From positions 1 through 41,452 of the forward strand of contig DVDU01000040.1 in assembly GCA_015296065.1 (NCBI GenBank): a stretch of 41,452 bases of DNA, written 5' to 3'. Below the pieces are notes generated by a model. That model made no database searches, was not told where the DNA came from, and saw only the letters and a list, made by a program, of their open reading frames with translations. The first letter of the stretch is position 1, and every line of letters starts with the position of its first letter. The translations under genes and the position numbers were made by a program. This DNA is from Oscillatoriaceae cyanobacterium M33_DOE_052. Lineage in GTDB: Bacteria; Cyanobacteriota; Cyanobacteriia; Cyanobacteriales; Laspinemataceae. This document shows positions 34,891 through 41,452 of the stretch, in pieces.

Positions 34891-35160
34891 GAGCTTGGTT
34901 CAGGAACTCGCCAGTGAGAAACCGGGTGGCTTCACCGAGGTGATTGGTTTTCCACGAGAAATCATCCTCAGAAACCTGGTTTCTACCCCCCGCCTCCGAG
35001 TCCCTTCCTCCCCCGTGGAGAAGTCCTACTGTCCTCGTCCCCCCCGATTTCTTGCAAAACCGATGGCGATCGTGTAACATCCCTAAGCGGGAGCCAGTCC
35101 GGTGAGGGATTAATCTTTTAATTTTAGCGACGGGAGCATCTCAAAAAACAAGAGGTATCT
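34891..35160. repeat. Spacer with diverged AAACCGGG palindromes
   Basis: AGAAACCGGGTGGCTTC (about 34917-34933) and CAGAAACCTGGTTTCT (about 34969-34984) are diverged copies of the palindromic family in the hox spacers. A pyrimidine-rich patch near 34986-35047 contains CTCCCCCGT. An AAGAGG ribosome binding site sits just before cobH. Confidence 0.7.
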
Positions 35161-35793
35161 ATGATGGAATGGCACGTGAGCGATGCTCAGAGTCTGGCAA
35201 TTATCGATCGGGAAATCGGAGACCACTTGTTTTCCCCTGCGGAATACGAGATTGTGCGGCGGGTGGTGTATGCCACGGCGGATTTTGAATACAAATCCCT
35301 GATTCGCTTTTCCAACCAGGCGATGCAGTCGGGAGCAGCAGCGTTAGCGGCGCGGACCACGATCGTGGTGGATGTGCCGATGGTGCAGGTGGGAATTGCC
35401 CCCCACATCCAAAATAAGTTTGCCAATCCGGTTTACTGTAGTATGGAGGCGATTACCCGACCCCAACGAGAAAAAACCCAGGCCGCCTGGGGGATTGAAA
35501 CCTTAGCCAGAAGGTATCCCGAGGGGATTTTTGTGGTTGGTCAGGCGCAAACTGCCCTCACGGCCCTGGTGGAGCTAATCGAGTCTGAAGAAATCAAACC
35601 AGCGTTGGTGATTGGCACACCATCGGGTTTTGTGGGGGTGGACGCCGCCAAGGCGAGATTAAATGATTCGATGATTCCCCATATTCGCGTAGATGGCCGC
35701 AAAGGTAGCGCCGTGGTGGCAGTGGCGATCGTCAATGGTTTGGTGGACTTGGCATGGCAGGCTTACGGTCAAGAAAACCGCAACATCGGTTAA
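35161..35793 (+). CDS. cobH: Precorrin-8X methylmutase (cobalamin synthesis)
   Basis: A 210-residue enzyme of corrin ring synthesis that moves the C-11 methyl group to C-12, turning precorrin-8X into hydrogenobyrinic acid (or the cobalt equivalent, CbiC). Recognisable blocks are YATADFEYKSLIRFSNQAM, ALAARTTIVVDVPMVQVG and ALVIGTPSGFVGVDAAK, then DGRKGSAVVAVAIVNGLVDL. The position after RVV in RVVYATADF is Tyr where I recall CobH-type enzymes with a catalytic His; I believe cyanobacterial members share this Tyr, but could not check. It ends in a four-base overlap with the opposite-strand gene at 35790-36464. It stands apart from other cobalamin genes. Confidence 0.95.
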   Translation: MMEWHVSDAQSLAIIDREIGDHLFSPAEYEIVRRVVYATADFEYKSLIRFSNQAMQSGAAALAARTTIVVDVPMVQVGIAPHIQNKFANPVYCSMEAITRPQREKTQAAWGIETLARRYPEGIFVVGQAQTALTALVELIESEEIKPALVIGTPSGFVGVDAAKARLNDSMIPHIRVDGRKGSAVVAVAIVNGLVDLAWQAYGQENRNIG

Positions 35794-36464
35794 CGGCGGG
35801 GTTGAGGCCGTTTTGGGCGGCGGGAGGCGCGGATCTGCTCACGCACCTCCAGAAATAAATCTCGGCGTAGGTAGGGATAATCGCTGACCCAGAGGTCCAG
35901 AGTGGGGATGTAGATATCAGAGACTTTGGTAATTAGGCTGAGGTCTGGCCGATCGGACATCACCACCATTTGGGCTGGTTGACCAGCAGTTAGACGCTTG
36001 TAATCCCGCCGGAGGGGTACTTGGAGGCTGGTGATAAAGCCAGTGCGATCGCCTACTTCCACATTCAGGCGCCTTTCCCGTTTTTCCACGATTTCCAACT
36101 CCCCATAACTGTTAGCAATTTCCTCCGTTCCGATTAATGCTTCCGTAATCACAATATCCAACACCTTTCCTTGCCACAAGCCACTATATTGGTAGCGGCG
36201 ACACTCCAGGTTCCGGCGGCTGGCAAAAAAGATGGGCGCCCACAGCCAGTAAACTCCCACAAATATGCCCCCGATCGTCACAATTGGACGATAGGCATCG
36301 GGAGCGATATTCGTGAGTAGCACCAACAGCAGCACCCCCACAAAAGAAATCAAAACCCGCTGCAGGACATCAGATAACTTGCCCCAGTAATAGCGGTATT
36401 GCGCCCCAGTCGCGATCGCCGGGATGAGCTGCTCAAAAGTCTCGCGGGTGATGGGAATCAGCAT
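35790..36464 (-). CDS. Conserved two-helix membrane protein of unknown function
   Basis: A 224-residue protein from ATG 36464. Two adjacent hydrophobic helices (about 36-52, LISFVGVLLLVLLT, and 60-80, IVTIGGIFVGVYWLWAPIFF) are followed by a cytoplasmic domain of about 140 residues with beta-rich stretches (LDIVITEALIG, GFITSLQVPLRRDYKRL, AQMVVMSDRPDL) and a basic C-terminal tail ending RPKRPQPRR. I take it for a family conserved in cyanobacteria from general recollection; no function can be assigned. Its stop overlaps the end of cobH by four bases on the other strand. Its upstream region carries direct repeats of TTTATATGAATAAAAA. Confidence 0.85.
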   Translation of the reverse strand: MLIPITRETFEQLIPAIATGAQYRYYWGKLSDVLQRVLISFVGVLLLVLLTNIAPDAYRPIVTIGGIFVGVYWLWAPIFFASRRNLECRRYQYSGLWQGKVLDIVITEALIGTEEIANSYGELEIVEKRERRLNVEVGDRTGFITSLQVPLRRDYKRLTAGQPAQMVVMSDRPDLSLITKVSDIYIPTLDLWVSDYPYLRRDLFLEVREQIRASRRPKRPQPRR

Positions 36465-36474
36465 AACATGAATG

Positions 36475-36755
36475 CTTATTTATATGAATAAAAACTCTTG
36501 ATTGATTAAAATCCGGCGCAATCAAATAAATATTCACTGATATTGAGATGTCATACACAATAATATTTATATGAATAAAAATACTTTGGCGGGGCACGGC
36601 GTCATCAACATTGTATCTCAAACCGAGAGATTGATGATGCCGTGGCCCTACGGGGGGGATCATCTGATTTAGATGTGGGAGCATGATATTCTAGGGGCAC
36701 GACATTATCCACCAAACCGAATTCTTCCCCATAAACCCCGCCAGAAACCAGGTTT
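36475..36755. repeat. Spacer with TTTATATGAATAAAAA direct repeats and a GGGGCACGGCGTCAT palindrome
   Basis: TTTATATGAATAAAAA occurs twice (about 36478 and 36566). A GGGGCACGGCGTCATCA arm (36591-36607) pairs with an inverted arm ending at 36651; a partial third copy (GGGGCACGACATTATCC) starts near 36694, and an AGAAACCAGGTTTCT palindrome lies at 36742-36756, up to the dapB stop. Confidence 0.75.
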
Positions 36756-37592
36756 CTAGATCAGGATTTTTTCCAAACCGAAAATCATCGATTTTAAAGC
36801 AATGACTTGACGAATAGCCAAGAGAACACCAGGCATATAGCAAGCCCGATCGCTCGTATCATGGCGAAGAGTGTAGATTTGACCAGGAGCGCCAAAAAGC
36901 ACCTCTTGGTGAGCCAGCAAACCGGGGAGACGGACACTGTGAATGCGGATACCTTCATCAGCTAAACTACCCCGAGCCCCAGGTAATTTCTCCGTTTCCG
37001 ACACTAATGGCGGATTATACATTTTACCCATTTCCGCCAACATTTGCGCCGTTTGAATCGCCGTGCCACTAGGAGCATCAGCTTTTTGGTTATGGTGCAG
37101 CTCGATAATCTCCACGTGGTCGAAATATTTGCTAGCCTGAATAGCAGCCTGCTGCAGCAGAACCATGCCGATCGAGAAATTAGGAATCAGGAGGCAACCA
37201 ATGCTCGCCTTATCCGCAAACTCCGCCAAATCCTGCACCTGCTCCGGGCTCATCCCCGTAGTCCCCACCACTGGGCGGACACCATAGGCGATCGCCGCCC
37301 GCACATTATCATAAACAGAGCTAGGGTGAGTAAAATCCACCATCACCGCCGGCTGCGCCTCCTGCGCCGCCGCACAGAGAACCGATTGCAAATCCGTCAT
37401 TAACGGCACTTCCACCGGGCCAATGCCCACAATTTCCCCTATATCTTGGCCAACCCCCCCAGGCCCAGGCTTCACATCTACAGCGCCGAATAGGGTCATA
37501 TCAGATGCCCCCACCACCGCCTTCACCACCTCGCGCCCCATTTTACCAGCGGCGCCATTAACTATTACCGGGATGGAAACTCGATCGGTCAT
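36756..37592 (-). CDS. dapB: 4-hydroxy-tetrahydrodipicolinate reductase
   Basis: A 278-residue NAD(P)H-dependent reductase of the lysine and diaminopimelate pathway, needed for peptidoglycan. It has a Rossmann motif [14 protein letters not shown] (about 14-27), the [12 protein letters not shown] and [12 protein letters not shown] loops and the catalytic and substrate-binding block [18 protein letters not shown] (about 158-175). The C-terminal [15 protein letters not shown] and [16 protein letters not shown] blocks are intact. The ATG is at 37592. It is divergent from the CHASE2-GGDEF-EAL gene, with 94 AT-rich bases between them, likely holding both promoters. Confidence 0.97.
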   Translation of the reverse strand: MTDRVSIPVIVNGAAGKMGREVVKAVVGASDMTLFGAVDVKPGPGGVGQDIGEIVGIGPVEVPLMTDLQSVLCAAAQEAQPAVMVDFTHPSSVYDNVRAAIAYGVRPVVGTTGMSPEQVQDLAEFADKASIGCLLIPNFSIGMVLLQQAAIQASKYFDHVEIIELHHNQKADAPSGTAIQTAQMLAEMGKMYNPPLVSETEKLPGARGSLADEGIRIHSVRLPGLLAHQEVLFGAPGQIYTLRHDTSDRACYMPGVLLAIRQVIALKSMIFGLEKILI

Positions 37593-37686
37593 AATTGTTG
37601 AATATGGTTATATTTCAATCCCTTTGCAGAGATTCACCAAAACACCCATTTTAATTCCAAATATTATATATATCACATAATTTAAG

Positions 37687-40506
37687 ATGAATTTCAGATT
37701 AGATCGCGCTGTCAGCCGCATTTGGGCAGCCATCCACACAGAGACCAAGAGACCAGGGGACCACTCCCCGTCCCCCCGTCCCCCCGTCTCCGAGTCACCC
37801 CGTCCCCCCGTCCCCCCATCTCCCCTCCCCTTCGCCCCATTTCTGCATACCACCCCCACATTAGGCATCCTCATCACCAGTTTAGTGCTGGTGGTGCGGC
37901 AGTTCGGCGGCCTAGAAACCTTAGAAATAGGCGCATTCGACATGATGACCCGGTGGCGTCCCGACGCACCACCAGACGATCGACTGTTAGTGGTAGGCAT
38001 TACCGAAGCCGATATCCAAGCCGCAAAGAAATGGCCCCTTTCCGATGAAGAAGTGGCAGCAGCTCTAGGGAAACTATCCGCTCATCAACCAGCCGCCATT
38101 GGCCTGGACCTGTACCGCAATTTTGTTTTAGAACCAGGTCACACCGACCTAGTGCAACAGTTGCAAGCCGAAAATATCATCGCCATTCAAAAACTCCCCG
38201 ACGCTGATTCCTTGGGAGTACCGCCCCCCAAGAGCGTCCCCCCAGAAAGAGTCGGGTTTAACGATATGGTAGTTGACCCCGATGGCACCATCCGCCGCAA
38301 TTTGCTATCTTTTCGGATCGAGCCCGGTGTGACTTACTCCTCCTTTGCATTGCGTTTGGCATTGCTGTATCTGCAACGATCGGGAATTTCACCGCAAAAT
38401 CACCCCAATCATCCAGGGCAAATTCGGTTGGGCAAAGCCGTATTTTCCCCCCTGCAAGCCAATTCAGGCGGCTATCAAACCATCGAGAATAAGGGCTACC
38501 AAATCCTGCTCAATTACCGCTCTCGGGATAACGGTGCCAAGACGATTACCCTATCACAATTACTCACCGGTGATTTTGACCCCAACTGGGTAAAAGGTAA
38601 AATCATCTTAATTGGGACTACCGCCCCTAGCGGCAAAGACCTATTTTTTACCCCCTACAGTCGGACAGATCGAGAGAAAGCCCACACCCCCGGAGTCATC
38701 CTCCATGCCCAAATGGTGAGCCAGCTCATCACCGCCGCCGCAGATTCCCCCCAGGGTGTGCTACTGCCTGCTCGCGGGCTATTTTGGTTTTGGCCAGAAT
38801 GGTTAGAACTGCTCTGGGTTGTAGGCTGGGGACTGATGGGGGCCCTAGTGGTTTTTGCCCGGGTGCAACCCCTGACTCTGGGAATTGCTATTTGCGCCTT
38901 AGCTGTGGCTATTGCTGGCATCAGTTTTGGCCTATTTTTGCTGGGAGGATGGGTGCCTGTGGTGGCGCCTTTGTTGGCTTTTATGGCGAATAGCAGTGCG
39001 GTTCTCACCGCGAAAGCGGTTTATGGTGTTTTTTACGATCGCCTCACCAACCTGCCCAACCGCGCCTCATTTATGCAGTATCTCCGACGACGACAGCGGG
39101 GAGGAGGGGGAAGAGGGGGAAGAGGGGGAGGAGGGGGAAGATGGGGAGGGGTGGGAGGAGAGGGAGGAAGATTGCTTCCCACACTCCCCACACTTCCCAC
39201 ACTCCCCACACTCCAGAAGCCCCCCTGCCCCCCGTCCCAGTCCCCCTCCCCCCCCAAACAAGTAGCAGTTTTGATTCTGGACTTAGACAGGTTCCAAATG
39301 GTGAATGAGGGTTTGGGACATGAAGTGGGCGATCGGCTCCTCATCGCCTTCGCCGATCGGCTCAGAGCCGCCGTTACCCTCTACTGCAGCAGCAATACCC
39401 CGATCGCCCGCGTCGGAGCCGATGAATTCGCCATCCTCCTGGAAAACATCGAATCCGTCAATTTTGCCACCGCGATCGCCGCACAACTACGCCACCACCT
39501 TGCCATCCCCTTCCACCTGCAAGAGCTAGAAATCTTTACCAGCGTCAGCATTGGTATCGCCGTCGGCGAAGTAGGGGAACAACGCGACCTACTCCGGGAT
39601 GCCAATACCGCCATGTATCGCGCCAAAGTCTCTGGCAAACCAACCCCAGAACTATTTGAGACCGCCATGCAAGCCCGCAGTATCGCCCGCTTTCAAACCG
39701 AAACCGACCTGCGGCGAGCCCTCAAATCAGCCCCCAAAGATTACGCTGATTTTGCCGGTGTCGTAGATTCAGAATTTCTCGTTTACTACCAACCCCTAGT
39801 TTACCTGCCCACCGGTAGAATCGCCGGGTTTGAAGCCCTCGCCCGCTGGGGGCACCCCACCAAAGGTCTAGTTTTCCCAGGAGACTTTATCCCCGTCGCC
39901 GAAGAAACCGGCGCGATCGTGCCTTTAGGAGAATTAGTCCTCTACAAAGCCTGCCAACAAATGCGCCAGTGGCAGCAGCAATTTCCCCAAATGCAAGCAC
40001 CCCAGATGATTAGCGTCAACCTATCCGGCAAACAGTTTACCCAACCAGACTTAATCGAGCGGATCGAATATATCATCAAAACCACCGAATTACCGCCCCA
40101 AAGTTTGAAACTAGAAATCACCGAAAGCGTGGCAATGGATAATGTCGAAGCCACCATCGCCCTGCTAAATCGACTAAAAGAACTGCATATTAAACTAGGA
40201 ATTGATGACTTTGGTACTGGTTATTCTTCCCTTTCCTACTTAACCCAATTCCCATCAGACACTTTAAAAGTTGACCGCTCCTTTGTTAGCCGGATGAATG
40301 AGCCAGACAATCAACTAATCGTCAAAACCATTATCGCCCTAGCTCACCAGCTAAAAATGGATATAATTGCTGAAGGCGTCGAAACCGCAGAACAGCTTCA
40401 GCAATTACGAGACCTCGGTTGCGAATACGGTCAAGGCTATTTCTTCGCCAAACCTTTACCACAAGATAAAGCCGAAGAATTACTCGCCAATGACCCCCGG
40501 TGGTAA
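37687..40506 (+). CDS. CHASE2-GGDEF-EAL cyclic-di-GMP signalling protein
   Basis: A 939-residue protein. After a Pro-rich stretch (22-49) and a first helix (about 57-71) comes an extracytoplasmic CHASE2 sensor (about 75-355, LEIGAFDMMTRWRPDAPPDD and AIGLDLYRNF). Two or three helices (about 373-435) follow. The GGDEF domain starts at DRLTNLPNRASFMQYL, is interrupted by 59 low-complexity residues (467-525), then resumes with VLILDLDRF; its signature is RVGADEF (575-581) rather than GGDEF, so cyclase activity is doubtful. The EAL domain (about 690-930) keeps FEALARW, VNLSGKQF, LEITES, DDFGTGYSSL, KVDRSF and AEGVET, so it is probably an active c-di-GMP phosphodiesterase that responds to an external signal. 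Confidence 0.94.
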   Translation: MNFRLDRAVSRIWAAIHTETKRPGDHSPSPRPPVSESPRPPVPPSPLPFAPFLHTTPTLGILITSLVLVVRQFGGLETLEIGAFDMMTRWRPDAPPDDRLLVVGITEADIQAAKKWPLSDEEVAAALGKLSAHQPAAIGLDLYRNFVLEPGHTDLVQQLQAENIIAIQKLPDADSLGVPPPKSVPPERVGFNDMVVDPDGTIRRNLLSFRIEPGVTYSSFALRLALLYLQRSGISPQNHPNHPGQIRLGKAVFSPLQANSGGYQTIENKGYQILLNYRSRDNGAKTITLSQLLTGDFDPNWVKGKIILIGTTAPSGKDLFFTPYSRTDREKAHTPGVILHAQMVSQLITAAADSPQGVLLPARGLFWFWPEWLELLWVVGWGLMGALVVFARVQPLTLGIAICALAVAIAGISFGLFLLGGWVPVVAPLLAFMANSSAVLTAKAVYGVFYDRLTNLPNRASFMQYLRRRQRGGGGRGGRGGGGGRWGGVGGEGGRLLPTLPTLPTLPTLQKPPCPPSQSPSPPKQVAVLILDLDRFQMVNEGLGHEVGDRLLIAFADRLRAAVTLYCSSNTPIARVGADEFAILLENIESVNFATAIAAQLRHHLAIPFHLQELEIFTSVSIGIAVGEVGEQRDLLRDANTAMYRAKVSGKPTPELFETAMQARSIARFQTETDLRRALKSAPKDYADFAGVVDSEFLVYYQPLVYLPTGRIAGFEALARWGHPTKGLVFPGDFIPVAEETGAIVPLGELVLYKACQQMRQWQQQFPQMQAPQMISVNLSGKQFTQPDLIERIEYIIKTTELPPQSLKLEITESVAMDNVEATIALLNRLKELHIKLGIDDFGTGYSSLSYLTQFPSDTLKVDRSFVSRMNEPDNQLIVKTIIALAHQLKMDIIAEGVETAEQLQQLRDLGCEYGQGYFFAKPLPQDKAEELLANDPRW
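37750..37833 (+). repeat. In-frame CCGTCCCCC tandem repeat in the N-terminus
   Basis: Repeated CCCCGTCCCCCCGTC units encode the Pro-rich residues 22-49. The same unit is non-coding at 18757-18808. It lies before the first helix, so it would tolerate insertion. Confidence 0.75.
39085..39261 (+). repeat. In-frame low-complexity insertion splitting the GGDEF domain
   Basis: About 90 bases of purine-rich GGAGGGGGAAGAG units are followed by about 80 bases of pyrimidine-rich CACACTCCC-type units, encoding a Gly/Arg run followed by TLPTLPTLPTL and a Pro-rich stretch. The two parts are loosely inverted to each other. It falls between the first helix and first strand of the GGDEF fold, adds 59 residues and keeps the frame. 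Confidence 0.85.
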
Positions 40507-40617
40507 TTAGGGAACCCAACAAACCCGGTTTTTTTGTGATTTCGTGGGGTTTTTGGAAACCGGGTTTCTTTTCCCAAATCTCGGTTTTGATGCCAAGATT
40601 TTTGCCTTTAAGGTTTA
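40507..40617. repeat. AAACCGGGTTTCTT dispersed repeat upstream of the toxin-antitoxin pair
   Basis: ACAAACCCGGTTTTTTTG, then GGAAACCGGGTTTCTTTTCC and CAAATCTCGGTTTTGAT: the same module as in the hox spacers. An open frame runs through it upstream of the antitoxin, but it is non-coding repeat DNA. Confidence 0.8.
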
Positions 40618-40648
40618 TTGGTCATCCCGTGGTGTTTTGGTATATAAT
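40618..40648 (+). promoter_or_regulatory. Probable promoter of the toxin-antitoxin pair
   Basis: TTGGTC (40618-40623) and a perfect TATAAT (40643-40648) are separated by 19 bases, 29 bases ahead of the antitoxin ATG. The -10 is strong and the spacer is slightly long. Confidence 0.55.
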
Positions 40649-40676
40649 GAAATTATCGCCAATTGGGATAATCACT

Positions 40677-40928
40677 ATGAAATCAGCCCTCAGTTTAGCC
40701 GAGACGATCGCCGCCAAGATGCAAGATTTATCCAGTCAGCGACAGCAACAAGTTTTGGACTTTATCGAATTTCTCCTCCAGCAGGATACACCACCTGAGA
40801 AATTCCTGCATCCTGATGGTCGTCCCATGTCCGCATTGGAAGCTGCGGGAGATTTGGTGGGATGTATTGAAGGACCTGGGGATTTATCCATGAAAAAACA
40901 AGAATTGAAAAGGCATCCAGTACAATGA
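40677..40928 (+). CDS. Antitoxin of a VapBC-type pair (DUF2281-like)
   Basis: An 83-residue protein from ATG 40677; a longer frame from 40500 runs through a dispersed repeat and is rejected. The N-terminal helical part (LAETIAAKMQDLSSQRQQQV, then LDFIEFLLQQ) resembles DUF2281-type antitoxins. The C-terminal SALEAAGDLVGCIEGPGDLS is the acidic tail that would bind the toxin. Its stop codon overlaps the toxin start (ATGA at 40925-40928), the usual coupling for such pairs. It would neutralise the PIN RNase and probably repress the shared promoter. Confidence 0.85.
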   Translation: MKSALSLAETIAAKMQDLSSQRQQQVLDFIEFLLQQDTPPEKFLHPDGRPMSALEAAGDLVGCIEGPGDLSMKKQELKRHPVQ

Positions 40929-41371
40929 AGCGTCAGGTAATTTTGGATGCGGGGCCGTTAGTTGCTCTGATTGACCGAAACGATCGCTTTCATAATTGGG
41001 CGAAACAGGAATGGAGTCAGCTTGAGCATCCCCTGTTGACTTGTGAGGCGGTGATTACTGAGTCTTGTTTTTTGGTAAAAACCGTCTATGGTGGTCAAGC
41101 AGGGATTCTATCATTATTCCGCAAAGGTGTGATTAAAATTGCCTTTAGGTTAGAGGATGAACTCAGAGAAATTGACGAATTGATGCAACGCTATCAGTCT
41201 GTCCCCATGTCTCTAGCGGATGCTTGTTTAGTCAGAATGGCTGAATTGAATCCCGCGAGTGAGATATTGACGTTAGATAGTGATTTTCTGATTTATCGGA
41301 AGTTGGGCAGTCAACCAGAAGTGTTGAATGTCAATAAAAAAGTGGTAAAAATAGCCACAATTATGTTATAA
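40925..41371 (+). CDS. VapC-like PIN-domain toxin ribonuclease
   Basis: A 148-residue PIN-domain protein. The acidic metal-binding residues are in place: Asp8 in VILDAGPLVALI, Glu45/46 in CEAVITESCFL, an Asp in SLADACLVRMAE and an Asp in LTLDSDFLIY. VapC toxins cleave specific RNAs and are held in check by the antitoxin encoded immediately upstream. The final 18 residues (from Pro131: PEVLNVNKKVVKIATIML) lie inside the 139-bp terminal inverted repeat, so the same 18 codons also occur without the rest of the gene at the left end. The natural C-terminus may therefore have been replaced by the inserting repeat. Confidence 0.9.
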   Translation: MKRQVILDAGPLVALIDRNDRFHNWAKQEWSQLEHPLLTCEAVITESCFLVKTVYGGQAGILSLFRKGVIKIAFRLEDELREIDELMQRYQSVPMSLADACLVRMAELNPASEILTLDSDFLIYRKLGSQPEVLNVNKKVVKIATIML

Positions 41372-41372
41372 T
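41343..41372 (+). promoter_or_regulatory. Extended -10 promoter for the right outward gene
   Basis: TGTTATAAT (41364-41372) overlaps the last codons and stop of the toxin gene. TGGTAA (41343-41348) is a weak -35 at 18 bases. The next gene starts 34 bases downstream. Confidence 0.55.
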
Positions 41373-41405
41373 GAGAGCCGCAGATAAAAAAAAAGGAGTT
41401 TAAGC

Positions 41406-41452
41406 ATGACTAAATATTCATTCTCCATGATTCTCAAATACATCTTGAGGGA
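41406..41452 (+). CDS. Start of an outward-reading gene, cut by the window edge (right copy)
   Basis: The ATG at 41406 follows AAAGGAG (41393-41399) by six bases and reads MTKYSFSMILKYILR before the window ends. It is identical to the left copy, which has one more residue (Asp). I do not recognise it. The duplicated promoter, leader and start at both window ends point to a multicopy gene. Confidence 0.55.
   Translation, partial: MTKYSFSMILKYILR

Larger units (their letters stand above)
41314..41452. repeat. Right arm of the 139-bp perfect terminal inverted repeat
   Basis: Exact reverse complement of 2-140. The boundary falls inside vapC, at the CAA-CCA codons. It contains the toxin C-terminus, the promoter, ribosome binding site and first 15 codons of the partial gene at 41406. 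Confidence 0.95.

Noticed and set aside
40500-40676. 59-codon N-terminal extension of the antitoxin
   Set aside because: It is the same dispersed repeat as in the hox spacers, and a promoter with TATAAT lies within it.

Overview
The window reads as chromosomal DNA from a cyanobacterium, most likely a filamentous, Oscillatoriales-like one (inference). The evidence is a five-gene bidirectional NAD(P)-linked [NiFe] hydrogenase operon (hoxEFUYH), a tocopherol cyclase of the Slr1737/VTE1 type, a cyanobacterial-type precorrin-8X methylmutase, WD40, TPR-CHAT, CHASE2-GGDEF-EAL and dCache-HAMP proteins, many HIP1-type GCGATCGC octamers, and several families of short palindromic repeats in the spacers. 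No rRNA, tRNA or CRISPR array was seen.

Layout from left to right. 1-140 is one arm of a perfect 139-bp inverted repeat whose other arm closes the window. 169-3000 (minus) carries a MacB-type ABC permease, a seven-bladed WD40 protein, and the decayed remnant of a second permease. 3408-7461 holds a small membrane protein that looks like a gutted isoprenylcysteine methyltransferase relative, gnd (oxidative pentose phosphate pathway), and a convergent pair that looks like a type II restriction enzyme and its beta-class DNA methyltransferase. 7616-14857 holds a phosphohexomutase, a single-module NRPS (half C-A-T-TE), tocopherol cyclase, and a secreted double SH3-like protein. 14858-15392 is a repeat-rich gap. 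15393-21094 (minus) has an exported TPR-CHAT protein and a fused two-domain phosphofructokinase that closely resembles the eukaryotic type.

21101-28309 is the hydrogenase region. hoxE, hoxF, hoxU, hoxY and hoxH run in one direction and encode the diaphorase module (HoxEFU: 2Fe-2S, FMN, NAD site, 4Fe-4S clusters) and the hydrogenase module (HoxYH). Every spacer between them is filled by inverted repeats built from the same two dispersed repeat families. A 57-residue two-helix membrane peptide and a 145-residue unknown protein follow hoxH.

28357-31261 (minus) is a two-gene McrB-like AAA+ / LlaJI-like nuclease pair, a probable defence system with an unusually long insertion between its nuclease motifs. 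It is followed by a zinc-ribbon/TPR membrane protein, a short coiled-coil gene that appears to be cut by a stop codon, a dCache-HAMP receptor without an output domain, cobH, a conserved membrane protein, dapB, and a CHASE2-GGDEF-EAL protein whose GGDEF domain is split by an in-frame low-complexity repeat. The window ends with a VapBC-type toxin-antitoxin pair and the first codons of an unidentified gene that lies wholly inside the terminal inverted repeat.

Metabolically, gnd, the phosphohexomutase, phosphofructokinase and the Hox hydrogenase all touch sugar catabolism and NAD(P)H balance in dark or fermentative conditions, but they are separate transcription units here. The rest is typical accessory cyanobacterial content: defence, signalling and secondary metabolism. 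Functions are inferred from motifs read by eye; no database search was run.
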